Positions 23,797 through 32,455 of a stretch of 39,492 bases of DNA are shown piece by piece (the stretch's first letter is position 1; each line of letters opens with the position of its first letter). Below the pieces are notes generated by a model that made no database searches, was not told where the DNA came from, and worked only from the letters and a program-made list of their open reading frames with translations. Made by a program: the position numbers and the translations under genes. Source of the DNA: Lentzea aerocolonigenes (GTDB lineage: Bacteria; Actinomycetota; Actinomycetes; Mycobacteriales; Pseudonocardiaceae); the NCBI RefSeq assembly GCF_000955955.1, contig NZ_JYJG01000402.1, positions 1-39,492 of the forward strand, written 5' to 3'.

Positions 23797-25785
23797 GTGC
23801 ACGCCGCACACGACTCCGTTCCAGGCTGGGTCGAGCCCATGCTCGCCAAGCCCGACGGCGGTCGCCTGCGCGAGGGTCCACAGTGGGTGTACGAGTACAA
23901 GTTGGACGGCTACCGGGTCGCGATGCGGATCGCGCCGGATGGCACCACCGTGCTGACCAGCCGCAACGGCCTTGACCTCACCGCCGAGTTCACCGAGCTG
24001 ACCGGGGTACTCACCACGGCACTGCGAGGGCGTGCCGCGGTGCTCGACGGTGAGGTCGTGGTTTACAACGAGGCTGGGCAGATCGATTTCGGTCTGCTGC
24101 AGCAGCGGCGTGGTCGTTTCCAGAAGCACCGCACCGCCCGCCGGGCCGAGCCGTTCGCCGACATGCCGGTCCGGTTTCTAGCTTTCGACCTCCTGCAGCT
24201 CGGTGAGCAGGTCCTGCTGAACGAGCCTTACGAGCAACGGCGGCGCCGGCTCACCGAGCTTCCCATGCCCGATCCCTTCCGGGTCGCCGTGGTGCCGTCG
24301 TTCACCGCGGCCGAACTCGCCGCCGAACGCCTCACGCCACGACGACTGCTAGAGCGCGTCGCCGCGGAAGGGCATGAAGGACTCGTGGCCAAGCGGCTCG
24401 ACTCGCCGTACATCCCGGGCAAGCGGCCGGACTTCTGGTGCAAGCATCCGCTCACCCAGACCCAGGAGGTCGTCGTCTGCGGATGGCGACCCGGCCAGAG
24501 CGGCTTCACCGGCACGGTCGGCGGGCTCCTACTCGGCGCGCACGACCCTGAGACGGGCGAGCTGTTGTACATCGGCGACGTCGGCACCGGCTTCACCAGG
24601 CAGGACCGCGATCAGCTGCGCGACCAGCTGCAACCGTTGGAACGAGCCAGGCACCCGTTCGCGACCACTCCCCCGCGTGAGGACGTCGTGCGCGCCCGGT
24701 GGGTCGAACCGGTGCTGGTGGGCGAGGTCCGGTTCCGGCAGTTCACCCGCGGCGACGACGGCCGACTGCGGCACACCGCGTGGCGTGGTCTTCGCCGTGA
24801 CCGCGACCCCGGCGAGGTGACCGCGCCACAACCAGGCAGGCCCGCTCCCCCTGTCGCCGCCGAACCCGAGACCGGCAGCCGGGTGACGGTGAAGGCGGGC
24901 AGCCGCACCCTGCGTCTGTCCAACCTGGACAAACCGCTGTACCCGGACGGCACCACGAAGGGCGAGATCATCGCCTACTACAGCCGGATCGCGCCCATCC
25001 TGCTGCCGCACCTGCGTGACAGGCCCGTCACGTTCGTGCGCTTCCCGAACGGCGTGCACGGGCAGAAGTTCTTCCAGAAGAACGCCGATGCGAGTGCTCC
25101 GGAGTGGTTGCCGACAGTGGAGTTGCGGGGCGGTGGTTCACGGCGTGGGGCCGATGCCGATGAGATCGTCCGCTACCCGCTGATCCACGAGCTCGCCGGG
25201 CTCGTGTGGGCGGCCAACCTCGCCGCGCTCGAACTGCACGTTCCTCAATGGACGGTGACCAGGAGCGCGCGGAACTCCCCGGACCGCCTGGTGTTTGACC
25301 TCGATCCCGGGCCGGACACCACGATCGTGCACTGCTGCAGGGTGGCCGAGCGCTTGTACGACGTGCTCGCAGCGGACGGGCTGCTGCCGGTGGCGACGAC
25401 ATCGGGTTCGAAGGGATTGCAGGTGTACGCGGGCATCGAGACCACGAGCTCTCAGGCGCCCTCGAACTATGCGAAGACGATCGCGGTGGCCTTCGAACGG
25501 GACACGCCCCGGGAGGTCACGGCCACCATGGCGAAAGCGCGCCGCGAGGGCAAGGTGTTCATCGACTGGAGCCAGAACAACCCCGCCAAAACCACCATCG
25601 CGCCCTACTCGCTGCGTGGCCGCGACGAGCCGACCGTGGCGACTCCGGTCACCTGGGACGAGGTACGCAGCTGCCGGAGACCGGAGCAGTTGACGTTCAC
25701 CGCGGACGAGGTTCTCGAACGAATGCCGGAGATCGGTGACCTGTTCGCCCAGGTCGAACAGGACAAAGCACCGTTGCCGGACTGA
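23797..25785 (+). CDS. ligD: LigD-type ATP-dependent DNA ligase/polymerase (LIG-POL), 662 aa
   Basis: Bifunctional end-joining enzyme. The ligase domain comes first: KLDG with adenylated Lys K35, TSRNG (motif Ia), DGEVVVY (III), EGLVAKRLDSPY (IV) and WCKHP (V), then an OB domain to about residue 330. A Pro-rich linker leads to the polymerase/primase domain (about 365-655). That domain contains LSNLDKPLYPD, GQKFFQKN, the metal-binding FDLDPGPD, TSGSKGLQVY and IDWSQNNPAKTT. The 3'-phosphoesterase domain found in many LigD proteins is absent. GTG at 23797 follows a ggagcggagg ribosome site. No Ku gene is in the window. Its role in non-homologous end joining is inferred from the family. A decayed copy of part of its polymerase domain lies at 36.1 kb. 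Confidence 0.93.
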   Translation: MHAAHDSVPGWVEPMLAKPDGGRLREGPQWVYEYKLDGYRVAMRIAPDGTTVLTSRNGLDLTAEFTELTGVLTTALRGRAAVLDGEVVVYNEAGQIDFGLLQQRRGRFQKHRTARRAEPFADMPVRFLAFDLLQLGEQVLLNEPYEQRRRRLTELPMPDPFRVAVVPSFTAAELAAERLTPRRLLERVAAEGHEGLVAKRLDSPYIPGKRPDFWCKHPLTQTQEVVVCGWRPGQSGFTGTVGGLLLGAHDPETGELLYIGDVGTGFTRQDRDQLRDQLQPLERARHPFATTPPREDVVRARWVEPVLVGEVRFRQFTRGDDGRLRHTAWRGLRRDRDPGEVTAPQPGRPAPPVAAEPETGSRVTVKAGSRTLRLSNLDKPLYPDGTTKGEIIAYYSRIAPILLPHLRDRPVTFVRFPNGVHGQKFFQKNADASAPEWLPTVELRGGGSRRGADADEIVRYPLIHELAGLVWAANLAALELHVPQWTVTRSARNSPDRLVFDLDPGPDTTIVHCCRVAERLYDVLAADGLLPVATTSGSKGLQVYAGIETTSSQAPSNYAKTIAVAFERDTPREVTATMAKARREGKVFIDWSQNNPAKTTIAPYSLRGRDEPTVATPVTWDEVRSCRRPEQLTFTADEVLERMPEIGDLFAQVEQDKAPLPD

Positions 25786-25889
25786 TGCCGGGCGCACCCG
25801 CTCGCGTGAGTCGTAGCGTTCAGCCGACTTTCGCCGATCATGCCGGAAAGGGGCACCTTCAGCGGTGTGGGTGGAAGGAGTGACCGACG

Positions 25890-26261
25890 GTGACGGACGA
25901 GCCGGAAAGCCCGCAGCTTGCGCACGCGAAGGTCTCCGCCGAGAACGGCGTCGTGGTGGTCACGCTGACCGGCGAGATCGACATGGTCAACGCCGGCGAG
26001 GTGCGTTCCGCCCTGCAGGCACGGCTCGACGAACGACCTGACGCGCTCGTGGTCGACCTCGCGCTGGAGTTTCTCGGCTCAGCAGGCCTGATGATGCTCA
26101 TGGAGATCCAGCGCGCCGCAAAGGAGGAGGGAGTGGCGTTCGGTGTCGTGGCTACCAGTCGCCCCGCCTCGCGCCCACTGGAGCTCAGCGGGCTGAGCGC
26201 TGCGTTGCCGTTGTTCGACTCCGCGCCTGAGGCGGTCAAGTCGTTGCGGAAGAGCGACTAG
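25890..26261 (+). CDS. STAS-domain anti-anti-sigma factor, 123 aa
   Basis: A single STAS domain of the RsbV/SpoIIAA type. Strand one reads GVVVVTLTGEIDMVNAGEVR, and the regulatory loop is ALVVDLALEFLGSAGLMML with the presumed phosphorylatable Ser in FLGSAGL. In this family the unphosphorylated protein binds an RsbW-like anti-sigma kinase and frees a sigma factor. GTG at 25890 has an aagga ribosome site upstream. Its 3' end overlaps the convergent RsbW-like gene by 4 bp, so the two candidate partners sit tail to tail. It is shorter than STAS regulators with sensory domains. Confidence 0.92.
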   Translation: MTDEPESPQLAHAKVSAENGVVVVTLTGEIDMVNAGEVRSALQARLDERPDALVVDLALEFLGSAGLMMLMEIQRAAKEEGVAFGVVATSRPASRPLELSGLSAALPLFDSAPEAVKSLRKSD

Positions 26262-26728
26262 TTGCGCTCGTCAGGACCGCACGATCCGCAGGTGTGCTGA
26301 CCGTCAGGGCAACGCACCGAGGCGAACACGGTCTTGCCTCCGTCCGGCAAAGGCCGGATGCCCCAAGCGCGGGCAAGGCTGTCGACGACCACGATGCCGC
26401 GACCCCGCTCGCTGCCCAGCCGTGATCGCCCGTACACCGGTTGTGCCGAGGATCGGTCGTCGACTTCGATCGTGACCTCGCATCGTGCGTTGTGCTGCAG
26501 GATGCGGAGCCGACCGGTCCCTGGTGTGTGGTCCAGGACGTTGCTGACCAGCTCGGTGACGATGAGCAGCACGTCGTAGCGGTGGTCCTCACCGAGATCG
26601 CGCAAGGAGCTGGCGATGTGGCCGCGCAGCGCCGACAGCGCGATGGCCGGCTCGACCGTCACGTCGAGCACCACGGAGGTCGGGCCTTCGTCGACGGTCT
26701 TCACGGGCTCCTCCGCCTGGGGTTGCAC
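26258..26728 (-). CDS. RsbW-like ATP-binding protein (HATPase_c), 156 aa
   Basis: A GHKL-type anti-sigma/serine kinase-like protein. The N-box is IVTELVSNVLDHT (about residue 57), the G1-like part is VDDRSSAQP, and the lid/G2 region is SERGRGIVVVDSLARAWG. The C-terminus ends with a small Cys-rich tail (VRCPDGQHTCGSCG), possibly a metal or redox site, which is unusual for RsbW. Genes of this form are abundant in Streptomyces relatives and act on STAS partners and SigF/SigB-type factors. GTG at 26728 is the chosen start. It diverges from the GAF-ANTAR gene and converges on the STAS gene. Confidence 0.9.
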   Translation of the reverse strand: MQPQAEEPVKTVDEGPTSVVLDVTVEPAIALSALRGHIASSLRDLGEDHRYDVLLIVTELVSNVLDHTPGTGRLRILQHNARCEVTIEVDDRSSAQPVYGRSRLGSERGRGIVVVDSLARAWGIRPLPDGGKTVFASVRCPDGQHTCGSCGPDERN

Positions 26729-26875
26729 GGATTCGCGGCACGTGCGGGCGGCACGCTACCTGTACAGCGCACCCGGAGACGGATAGATCGAGTTAAACCT
26801 GCCTTTGGAGCAACCGGCCCGCTCCACACGACGGCGGCCAATCGAGCTTCGCGGTGCTCTGCGCGCGACACCGAT

Positions 26876-26903
26876 GGTTTGACTCACCATTCCGGCTGGG
26901 TAT
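26876..26903 (+). promoter_or_regulatory. SigF/SigB-type promoter of the GAF-ANTAR gene
   Basis: GGTTT (26876-26880), a 17-bp spacer and GGGTAT (26898-26903) match the known GTTT-N15-17-GGGTAT consensus of actinobacterial SigF/SigB-like factors exactly. It lies 38 bp before the ATG at 26942, giving a short leader. The adjacent STAS and RsbW-like genes, whose families control such factors, support it. Confidence 0.75.
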
Positions 26904-26941
26904 GGAGCATCGACTGCGCCGGACTTGGTGATGGAGGCATC

Positions 26942-27637
26942 ATGAGCGCGAACGACGACGCCGGTTCCAGACGACTCGCCGAGATACTCGGGGGCGTTGC
27001 CCGGACACTCCAAGCGGAACCGGACGTGGTGACCACGCTCCGCGCGATCGTCAAGGCCGCCGTCGACTACGTTCCCGGCGCCGAACACGCCGGCATCTCC
27101 CTGGTCGAACGCGGCAAGATCCGCACGGTCGCACCGACGAGCGGCATCGTCGAGACCATCGACCAGCTGCAGTACGACCTGCGCGAAGGTCCGTGTCACG
27201 ACGCGATCGCCGAGCACCAGACCTACCGCACCGGCAACGTCGGAGACGAGCCCCGGTGGCCCGCCTTCGGTCCTGCCGCGGCCAGCGTAAGCATCCACTC
27301 GCTGCTGTCGTACCGGTTGTTCGTGACCGATCGCACCCTCGGCGCGCTCAACCTCTATTCGAGCCGTGCCAACGCTTTCGACGAACAGACCGAAGAGGAC
27401 GGTCGCCTCTTCGCCACACATGCCGCCATCGCGTTGATCGGCGCGCAGCGGGAAGCGCAGTTCGGCTTCGCGATCGAGAACCGCGACATCATCTCCACGG
27501 CCAAAGGCATTCTGATGGAACGCCACGACCTCGACGCCGCATTCGCCTTCCGGATGCTGGTGGAAGCCTCCCAGTCGACCAACGTCAAGCTGCACCAAGC
27601 CGCAGCGTGGCTCGTGGAGAACCGCCACACCCGTTAG
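26942..27637 (+). CDS. GAF-ANTAR domain protein, 231 aa
   Basis: The GAF domain (about 15-160) contains AEHAGISLVERGKIRTVAPT, LREGPCHDAI and LGALNLYSSRANAFDE. The C-terminal ANTAR domain (about 172-228) reads ENRDIISTAKGILMERHDLD, then AFRMLVEASQSTNVKLHQAA. ANTAR domains bind RNA hairpins and prevent transcription termination, so this is a predicted antiterminator responding to a GAF ligand or redox cue. ATG at 26942 has ggaggc upstream. The promoter match at 26876 puts it in a SigF/SigB-type stress regulon. The Cys of REGPCHDA is conserved in this GAF group. Confidence 0.93.
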   Translation: MSANDDAGSRRLAEILGGVARTLQAEPDVVTTLRAIVKAAVDYVPGAEHAGISLVERGKIRTVAPTSGIVETIDQLQYDLREGPCHDAIAEHQTYRTGNVGDEPRWPAFGPAAASVSIHSLLSYRLFVTDRTLGALNLYSSRANAFDEQTEEDGRLFATHAAIALIGAQREAQFGFAIENRDIISTAKGILMERHDLDAAFAFRMLVEASQSTNVKLHQAAAWLVENRHTR

Positions 27638-27706
27638 CCGGGTTCACGTGTCGAAGATCTTGTTGGTGGGCATCCATGTCACGACCAGACGAACGAGGAG
27701 GCCGGG

Positions 27707-27934
27707 ATGCAGGGCGATGTCGAGACCTACCACGAGAGCGGAACCTGGAAGAACAAGGTCGAAGGCAACTCGCAGGCCTCCAGCACGCACGACACCAAGG
27801 CCGAGGCGATCGCCAGGGGCCGCGAGATGGCGATCGAACGCGGAGTCGAGCATGTCATCCGCAACATGGACGGCACGATCAGCGAGAAGAACACCTACCC
27901 ACGAAGCAGCGACCCGCGCAACATCCCCGGCTGA
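27707..27934 (+). CDS. DUF2188 protein, 75 aa
   Basis: A small basic-acidic protein of the DUF2188 type. The core reads GTWKNKVEGNSQASSTHDTKAE, then AIARGREMAIERGVEHVIRN and the final MDGTISEKNTYP. In this family the usual pattern is 'W-V...A...F-TK-EA...R...A......L.IH..DG.I...NTY', which fits well. ATG at 27707 has a gaggccggg site upstream. Function is unknown; many are stress-induced. It follows the GAF-ANTAR gene by 69 bp and is closed by a strong hairpin, so the two may form a transcript. Confidence 0.88.
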   Translation: MQGDVETYHESGTWKNKVEGNSQASSTHDTKAEAIARGREMAIERGVEHVIRNMDGTISEKNTYPRSSDPRNIPG

Positions 27935-27964
27935 GTGTGCGTCAGGCGGGACAAGCGCTCAGGC

Positions 27965-27994
27965 GATGGCCTCCAAGCGAACGGGGAGGCCATC
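27965..27994 (+). terminator. Hairpin after the DUF2188 gene
   Basis: Perfect 10-bp arms GATGGCCTCC and GGAGGCCATC enclose a 10-nt loop, 31 bp after the stop codon. No T-run follows. It marks the end of the stress cluster. Confidence 0.75.
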
Positions 27995-28207
27995 AGGCAC
28001 GGCAGGTTGCGGTGAGTGGAGCCGGGGCGTCGACCACGCACACCGCCGGGGACAACCACACGGCAGTCAGGACGGGCGGCACGCCCTACCCGTCCCGTAC
28101 TTTCATCGTCGTCCTGGCCGCGAAACCTGGCGAGAGCCGAACGTCCCCGCAACGAGAGTCCAGATGGCACAGCAGTCGTCGCACAACACTGACGAATCAC
28201 GAGCCGG

Positions 28208-28525
28208 TCAGCGACGACGCGAGCCAGCCTGTGGCCGGTGCCTATCGAGCTCGGCGGGGTTCACGCCTGGTAGCGCTGCCCATCCCTCTGTGAGAAGGCG
28301 GTGTGCGGCATCGCGCCGCCGCCGGTTCAACGTCCCATGCACAAGAGCAAGCCGCTCCAGCGCCATGGCGCATCCGACGCAGGTCCCCGCGAAGACGATC
28401 GGCCAAGCAACGTTCTCCACGGCCGCGAGCACACCGTGGACCACCGCGACGATCGAGAACACAACCGCGAGCCAGCGAATCTCCGCCCGAGATGCACACC
28501 CGAACTCTCCGACCTGATGCCCCAT
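28208..28525 (-). CDS. Small two-helix membrane protein, 105 aa
   Basis: Two hydrophobic segments are visible: IRWLAVVFSIVAVVHGVLAA (about residues 17-36) and WPIVFAGTCVGCAMALERLA (about 43-62). A basic cytoplasmic tail (NRRRRDAAHRLLTEGW) follows. GC bias at third positions supports coding. ATG at 28525 is the best start, but no good ribosome site is seen. It lies just downstream of the decayed ATPase gene on the same strand. No family is recognised. It may be a survivor of a partly degraded locus, so coding status is moderately sure. Confidence 0.5.
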   Translation of the reverse strand: MGHQVGEFGCASRAEIRWLAVVFSIVAVVHGVLAAVENVAWPIVFAGTCVGCAMALERLALVHGTLNRRRRDAAHRLLTEGWAALPGVNPAELDRHRPQAGSRRR

Positions 28526-28566
28526 ACCGGGCCGATCGTGACGGCATCTCACATCTTTACGCCCGC

Positions 28567-28790
28567 TCAGGCGGAATGCCCTGCGGCATCGAGCGAGAAC
28601 TCCGCGCAGACGGTCTTGCGGTTGGCAGCGGTGAGCACGCCCCACCGTCTCGCGACCTGCTCGACCAGCACAAGGCCCCGCCCGCGAAATGAACCCGCCG
28701 ACGAGCTTCCCAACGCAGGCAGAGTCCGCGAGCTCACGTCGTCGACCTCGGTGCCACGGTCGACATCCGACTTTCCCACACAGCAGCGAC
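28567..28790 (-). pseudogene. C-terminal remnant of a second RsbW-like ATPase gene
   Basis: The frame gives RGTEVDDVSSRTLPALG, then SFRGRGLVLVEQVARRWGVL and NRKTVCAEFSLD. This aligns with the intact RsbW-like protein at 26258-26728 (VTIEVDDRSSAQP, then SERGRGIVVVDSLARAWGIR and GGKTVFASVRC). The N-terminal half with the ELVSNVLDHT N-box is not found upstream; the frame there turns into low-quality sequence full of Arg and Cys. It is a partial, decayed paralogue. Its sequence differs enough from the intact one to exclude a recent copy. Confidence 0.7.
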
Positions 28791-29289
28791 AGCGCCCGCG
28801 ATCGGCACCGATGCCATGGCGCTGCAGTCGGAACTCGTACCCCTGCACGCGGCACAAGCGACTGCGGGATAATCTCACCGGCGACGAACAGGCGCTGCTC
28901 TCACCGCTCAGCGCCTGACCCCGGTCACCGCACAACGGGTCCGTCCCACCTGCTGGCTTGCTACGCGTCCGCTTCCCTCATGGTGATCCGTAAACCTGGG
29001 TGCGGCAGCGGTGCTTTGCCACACGGCTGAGACGCGGCATAGGCGGTCCTGCACCATGCTCCCACCGGCCTTCGATGAGCAGGACGACCGCGCGCAGTGC
29101 GTGCAGCCTGACCGCCCTGGCGCACCCGTCGCCGCATTGGTGCACGATCGAAGATCAACTTCAGGCAGGGTCATTCGACCCAACCCGGACTAGAGCTGCT
29201 CCAGACGAATGAAGCCAGACCGAACCCACGAGGGTCCCGAATCTCCGGGCTAGGCTCGCCCGAATAGCGCGGTGATCGGGGGCACACGC
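28791..29289. other. Stretch without a recognisable gene
   Basis: All six frames give only short or compositionally poor readings. It lies between the decayed ATPase and the start of the TIR-WD40 locus, and I read it as degraded accessory DNA. No repeats, RNA genes or convincing promoters were seen apart from the presumed leader of the 29290 gene. Confidence 0.5.
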
Positions 29290-29940
29290 ATGGTCCGGAT
29301 AACCCGCAAATGGGCCGTTGGCGCCGCATTACTGCTGGCCACGAGCGTCGGCGTCTACGCGTTGCTGGTTGACACCGGAATCGATGGGCCCGACGAGATC
29401 GCCGCCGCGCTTCCGACTGTGGACGACATGCCGGGGTACCGAGCCCATCGCGGCGCTGGCGATGTGCTCAGCGACCCAGGCACTGGAGACGACGGACAAG
29501 CTGTACTGACCGGCAAACCACTGGGGAATCTGTGCTTCAGCTATCAAAACCAAAATGACGGTTGGGCTTGTGAGGGTCTTCTGGGTTTGGGCGTCGTCGG
29601 CTTCGTGAACGACTCGCTGGCTCGCGTGGGCTCCTTCGTGTTGGCATACCAGGACGAGGCGTCGGCAACGAAAGCCTGGAGCGCCATGGTCCGCGCCACT
29701 CGGGCGGAGCATGAGCATGCCGAAGTGCGCGATCAGCCCCATGCCGGAGACGAGAGCCGGTCGTTCGTGCTGAGCACGGGCACGATCACCGTGATGCGAT
29801 TCGGATCGGTGGTCGCCCAAGCCGTGTCGTTGAGCGAATATGGTTTCGAGGACCGTGTCGTCCCGCCCAGCGCTGCGAAAGACCCCATCGAGCAGTGGGT
29901 TCGGGTGCTGGCGGAGAAGATCGAGGATGCCGGTGGCTGA
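29290..29940 (+). CDS. Membrane-anchored extracytoplasmic protein, 216 aa
   Basis: The N-terminus MVRITRKWAVGAALLLATSV (residues 1-20) forms an anchor or uncleaved signal. The rest is an exported domain of about 185 residues. It has two Cys (LCFSYQ and WACEGL), and YQDEASATKAWSAM is an alpha/beta motif resembling PknH-like or lipoprotein sensor domains. ATG 29290 is preceded by gggggc at suitable spacing; GTG at 29272 is an alternative. The end overlaps the TIR-WD40 gene by 14 bp, so the two are translationally coupled and likely cooperate. Function is unknown. A sensor or anchor role for the TIR protein is inference only. Confidence 0.78.
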   Translation: MVRITRKWAVGAALLLATSVGVYALLVDTGIDGPDEIAAALPTVDDMPGYRAHRGAGDVLSDPGTGDDGQAVLTGKPLGNLCFSYQNQNDGWACEGLLGLGVVGFVNDSLARVGSFVLAYQDEASATKAWSAMVRATRAEHEHAEVRDQPHAGDESRSFVLSTGTITVMRFGSVVAQAVSLSEYGFEDRVVPPSAAKDPIEQWVRVLAEKIEDAGG

Positions 29941-32455
29941 ACAGGCCCAGTACGACGCGTTCATCTCCTACTCCCACACGTTGGACGGCCAGATCGGGCC
30001 GTCTCTGCGCGACGGCCTGCACCGGTTCGCCCGGCCCTGGCATCGTCTGCGTGCATTGCGTGTGTTCTGCGATCGGCGCAGCATGTCCGCGAACGAAGGA
30101 CTCTGGGCATCCATCGAGTCTGCGTTGCGCCGCTCCCGTTGTTTCATCCTGCTGGCGTCCCCCGAGTCAGCCGCCTCCGAATGGGTACGGAGAGAAGTCG
30201 CGTACTGGCAGGGTCTTGAACCGAGACGGCCGATTCTCATCGCTGTCACCGGTGGCGAGATCGTGTGGGACGCGCAGACCGTTGACTTCGACTCAGAGCT
30301 CACCACCGCGCTGCCGGAGAACCTGCGGGGCTGGTTCAGCGAGGAGCCGCTGTGGGTGGACCTCACCAAGACGCGGCAGGACCTCTCTCCGCGCGACCCC
30401 GACTTTCTCGACGCCATCGCGACGTTGTCCGCAGCCGTCCGCGGCGTGGACAAGGATGAGCTGATCGGCGAGGACCATCGGCAGCACCGGAAGGCGCGGC
30501 GCTTCCGGCGGCTGGCGTTCGCCGCGCTGTCGGTGCTGACCGTGGTGGCGTTGGCCGCCGCGACGACCGCGCTCGTGCAGCGGTCGCAGGCAATCGACCA
30601 ACGTGACACCGCGCTCGCCAACCAGCTGGTAGCGGAGGCGGGCAATGTGCAGGACAGTCAGCCTGGACTGGCTCGCCAGCTCATCGCGGCGGCACATCAC
30701 CTCAAGCGGACACCACAGGTCGAGTCGGCGCTGGCAGCCGGCGGGTTGATCCCCCAGGAGATCCATGTGGATGCCAGCGCTCTCGCCTACAGCGCGGACG
30801 GTGAGATCCTGGCCGTGGCGAGGAGCGGAAGACCCGAGGCTCCCGGTTTCCCAGCGGTGACAGGCCATGTTTGGCTGTACGACACCGACGACCTCACCGT
30901 GTTGTCTGATTGGTCCACAGACTCCACGGCGCCGATCGCCACCGCTGCGATCAGCCCGGCAGCACCGCTGCTGGCCGTCGGTCAGGCGGGCGACATCGTT
31001 CTCTGGGACATCACCAACACCAGACAACCGGTGAAACGCGCCCTCCTTTCCGGTCATCGCGACGACGTCAAGGCCGTCGAGTTCAGTCCCGACGGACTCC
31101 TGCTCGCTAGCGGAGGCCGTGACGGCGCACTGCGGCTGTGGAACGTTTCCGACGCCAGCACACTGGCGGAGGTCGAGGTCGAACAGGCTGGCGCGGCGGC
31201 GTTCTCGATGCGCTTTCACGCGAACGGAACGCGGCTCGCGGTACTGAGCACGCCCCTGCGGCACCTCTCGGCTGAAGCGACGAAAGCCGCCACGGACGCA
31301 GCTTCACGGACGCTCGCGACCGGAATGCCGCTGCGAACATGGGACGTCTCCAATCCGCGAGCCCCACAACGCACAAGCGACATCGAAGAGAAGATCGACT
31401 TCTTCGACCTCGCCGGTGAGCGCCTGGTCACCGCAGCGCGACGAGACGTGCGATTGGGAACGATCACCACCGGCACGAACACATCGCTGCCGTCAGGCCG
31501 GGCAACAGGCTCCATCACGGCGCTCGCACACAGCGCCGGAGGCCAGGTAGCCGCGGTTGGCGACGACGGGTACGTTCGGCTGTGGGATCCAGCTCCCTCG
31601 CTAGAGCTCGTCGACGAACTACCGATTCCACCAACGGATGCCGAAAACGTCGGCGCGTTCACATTCAGCCCCAGCGGATCACGCCTTGCAATGGCTGCCC
31701 CGGGCGGCAACGCAGGTCAACGCGCCACCGGGATCGCAGGTGGCACAGTACGCATCTGGCATCTGGCCGACAGCCGGGAACGCCGTGCGTTCGCCGCGAT
31801 CACAGCCCACACCAGCGAGGTGTCGGAACTCGTTGCCAGTCCAGATCGCCACACTCTCGTCAGCGTCGGAGGTGACGGGCTGAAACTCTGGGACATCTCG
31901 AATCCCCACGCGCCCCGGTCGCTGGCAAACCTGCCGGAAGCGAAGAGTGCGGCCGCGGTGGCGTTCAGCCCCAACGGCAAGTCGCTTGCCATCACCTCGA
32001 CAGGCACCGTGCGGCTGCTAGACCTTCAGGACCCCAGTAGCCCCAGACATCTTGCCGTGTGGCAGATCCCGGACACGCGAGGTGCCTGCCGCGGCCGTGA
32101 TCTGCCGTGCGCGATCGAGCCCGTCGCCCTTGCCTTCAGTTCAGACGGGCGACTACTCGCGGTCGGTGACATCACGGCTCAGATCTCCATTTACGACGTC
32201 ACCAGTTCTGTGGCGCGGCAACCCGTTGGCACCATTCATGCGAATGCGTGGTCGCTGGCGTTCGTCCCGAACAAGCCAGTACTCGCGGCGACCGGGCTGT
32301 CGAGACAGGTCGAACTCTGGGACGTCACGCACCCCGCTGCACCGGAGAAGCGCGCAGTCACCGGCGGCCACACTTACCAGATCCCCGACTTCTCCTTCAG
32401 CCCAGACGGTTCACTGTTCGCCACTGCCAGCCGGGACGGCACCGTGCGGCTGTGA
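29927..32455 (+). CDS. TIR-TM-WD40 protein, 842 aa, truncated in its last blade
   Basis: The TIR domain (residues 8-150) begins YDAFISYSHTLDG, includes RLRALRVFCDRRSMSAN and SIESALRRSRCFILLASPE, and has a candidate NADase Glu at E64. A single membrane helix (about 195-217, LAFAALSVLTVVALAAATTAL) follows, then a coiled linker and about ten WD40-like blades. These include LWDITNTRQP, EFSPDGLLLASGGRD, LKLWDISNPHAP and ELWDVTHPAAP. ATG at 29927 lies within the preceding gene. The protein ends at DGTVRL, exactly where WD should follow. The RVCA...WxxYFPG tail kept by the WD40 gene at the window start is missing. TIR enzymes in bacterial immunity cleave NAD+; the same is plausible here. Whether the shortened propeller still closes is uncertain. 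Confidence 0.9.
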   Translation: MPVAEQAQYDAFISYSHTLDGQIGPSLRDGLHRFARPWHRLRALRVFCDRRSMSANEGLWASIESALRRSRCFILLASPESAASEWVRREVAYWQGLEPRRPILIAVTGGEIVWDAQTVDFDSELTTALPENLRGWFSEEPLWVDLTKTRQDLSPRDPDFLDAIATLSAAVRGVDKDELIGEDHRQHRKARRFRRLAFAALSVLTVVALAAATTALVQRSQAIDQRDTALANQLVAEAGNVQDSQPGLARQLIAAAHHLKRTPQVESALAAGGLIPQEIHVDASALAYSADGEILAVARSGRPEAPGFPAVTGHVWLYDTDDLTVLSDWSTDSTAPIATAAISPAAPLLAVGQAGDIVLWDITNTRQPVKRALLSGHRDDVKAVEFSPDGLLLASGGRDGALRLWNVSDASTLAEVEVEQAGAAAFSMRFHANGTRLAVLSTPLRHLSAEATKAATDAASRTLATGMPLRTWDVSNPRAPQRTSDIEEKIDFFDLAGERLVTAARRDVRLGTITTGTNTSLPSGRATGSITALAHSAGGQVAAVGDDGYVRLWDPAPSLELVDELPIPPTDAENVGAFTFSPSGSRLAMAAPGGNAGQRATGIAGGTVRIWHLADSRERRAFAAITAHTSEVSELVASPDRHTLVSVGGDGLKLWDISNPHAPRSLANLPEAKSAAAVAFSPNGKSLAITSTGTVRLLDLQDPSSPRHLAVWQIPDTRGACRGRDLPCAIEPVALAFSSDGRLLAVGDITAQISIYDVTSSVARQPVGTIHANAWSLAFVPNKPVLAATGLSRQVELWDVTHPAAPEKRAVTGGHTYQIPDFSFSPDGSLFATASRDGTVRL

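Noticed and set aside
28301..28918. Plus-strand ORF of 205 codons
   Set aside because: Lies over the two-helix protein and the ATPase remnant on the other strand; Pro/Arg/Ser-rich with no recognisable motif.
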